Made by a program: the position numbers and the translations under genes. A model generated the notes under the pieces. The model was given only the letters and a program-made list of their open reading frames with translations, did not search any database and had not been told where the DNA came from. Positions 5,276-5,425 of a stretch of 5,425 nt of DNA are shown here, piece after piece. The stretch's first letter is position 1; the number at the start of each line of letters is the position of its first letter. The DNA comes from Bacteroidota bacterium (GTDB taxonomy: Bacteria; Bacteroidota; Bacteroidia; J057): assembly GCA_003696875.1 (NCBI GenBank), contig RFHL01000057.1:1-5425 (forward strand), in the 5' to 3' direction.

Positions 5276-5425
5276 ATGCCCCCTATTGCCCCCCGCCGCC
5301 CCCATCGCCTCGAAGCCCACGGCCATGTCCGTATTGATGATTACTACTGGCTGCGCGAGCGCGAAGATCCCGAAGTGATCGCCTACCTGGAAGCTGAGAA
5401 CACCTACCTGGAAAGCGAGCTCGCC
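5276..5425 (+). CDS. ptrB: Oligopeptidase B / S9-family serine peptidase, N-terminal fragment
   Basis: The first 50 codons of a gene run off the right edge. The sequence opens with a Pro/Arg-rich stretch and then RPHRLEAHGHVRIDDYYWLRER (from residue 8), followed by EDPEVIAYLEAENTY (30-44). The HG-x-x-RID-x-YYWLR signature and the EVIAYLEAEN stretch are hallmarks of the start of protease II/oligopeptidase B, a prolyl-oligopeptidase-family enzyme that cuts short peptides after basic residues. The seven-bladed propeller and the catalytic Ser-Asp-His lie beyond the window. No signal peptide is seen in these residues, so a cytosolic enzyme is expected. ATG 5276 follows a T-run with no Shine-Dalgarno sequence. 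The tandem heptamer array lies immediately upstream. A close S9 relative other than oligopeptidase B is possible because only the N-terminus is visible. Confidence 0.88.
   Translation, partial: MPPIAPRRPHRLEAHGHVRIDDYYWLREREDPEVIAYLEAENTYLESELA

Overview
The window comes from a high-GC member of the Bacteroidota, plausibly of the Saprospiria/Lewinella kind, though the class-level guess is inference. The strongest evidence is a complete GldB-type lipoprotein gene, a family essentially restricted to this phylum. Supporting signs are a small PorT/OmpA-like outer-membrane barrel of the Bacteroidota type, a sigma-54 activator carrying the phylum-typical GAFTDA variant, no recognisable Shine-Dalgarno sequence before any start codon, and possible TTTG / TAnnTTTG promoters.

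Layout. At the left edge is the C-terminal half of an ADP-ribosylglycohydrolase (1-450, plus strand). A short gap leads to a receiver-less sigma-54 (PspF/NtrC-like) AAA+ activator (493-1419, plus). It meets a zinc metallo-beta-lactamase-fold hydrolase of the NAPE-PLD/UlaG-like type (2441-1416, minus) tail to tail, with the two stop codons overlapping. Further along the minus strand are a single-domain CheY-like receiver (2973-2542) and a small porin-like beta-barrel protein (3838-3146). A divergent intergenic region (3839-4073) separates these from gldB (4074-5165, plus). Then comes a tandem heptamer array (5202-5264) and the first 50 codons of an oligopeptidase B/S9-family peptidase (5276 to the right edge, plus).

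Non-coding structure. There is a perfect 19-bp inverted repeat (2488-2529) between the receiver and hydrolase genes. A textbook terminator shape, read on the minus strand, lies inside the gldB signal-peptide codons (4113-4143). A 9-bp AT-rich dyad (3072-3092) lies upstream of the receiver gene. The nine-unit TCTGACT array lies in the probable 5' leader of the peptidase gene.

How the genes fit together. No single pathway is evident; the window reads as ordinary chromosomal housekeeping and accessory genes in several transcription units. The one regulatory curiosity is that an output module without a receiver and a receiver without an output module lie about 1.1 kb apart on opposite strands. 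The receiver and barrel genes are also visibly poorer in GC (about half, by hand count of sample stretches) than their neighbours (roughly 65-77%). I see no defence system, CRISPR array, insertion sequence or RNA gene here.
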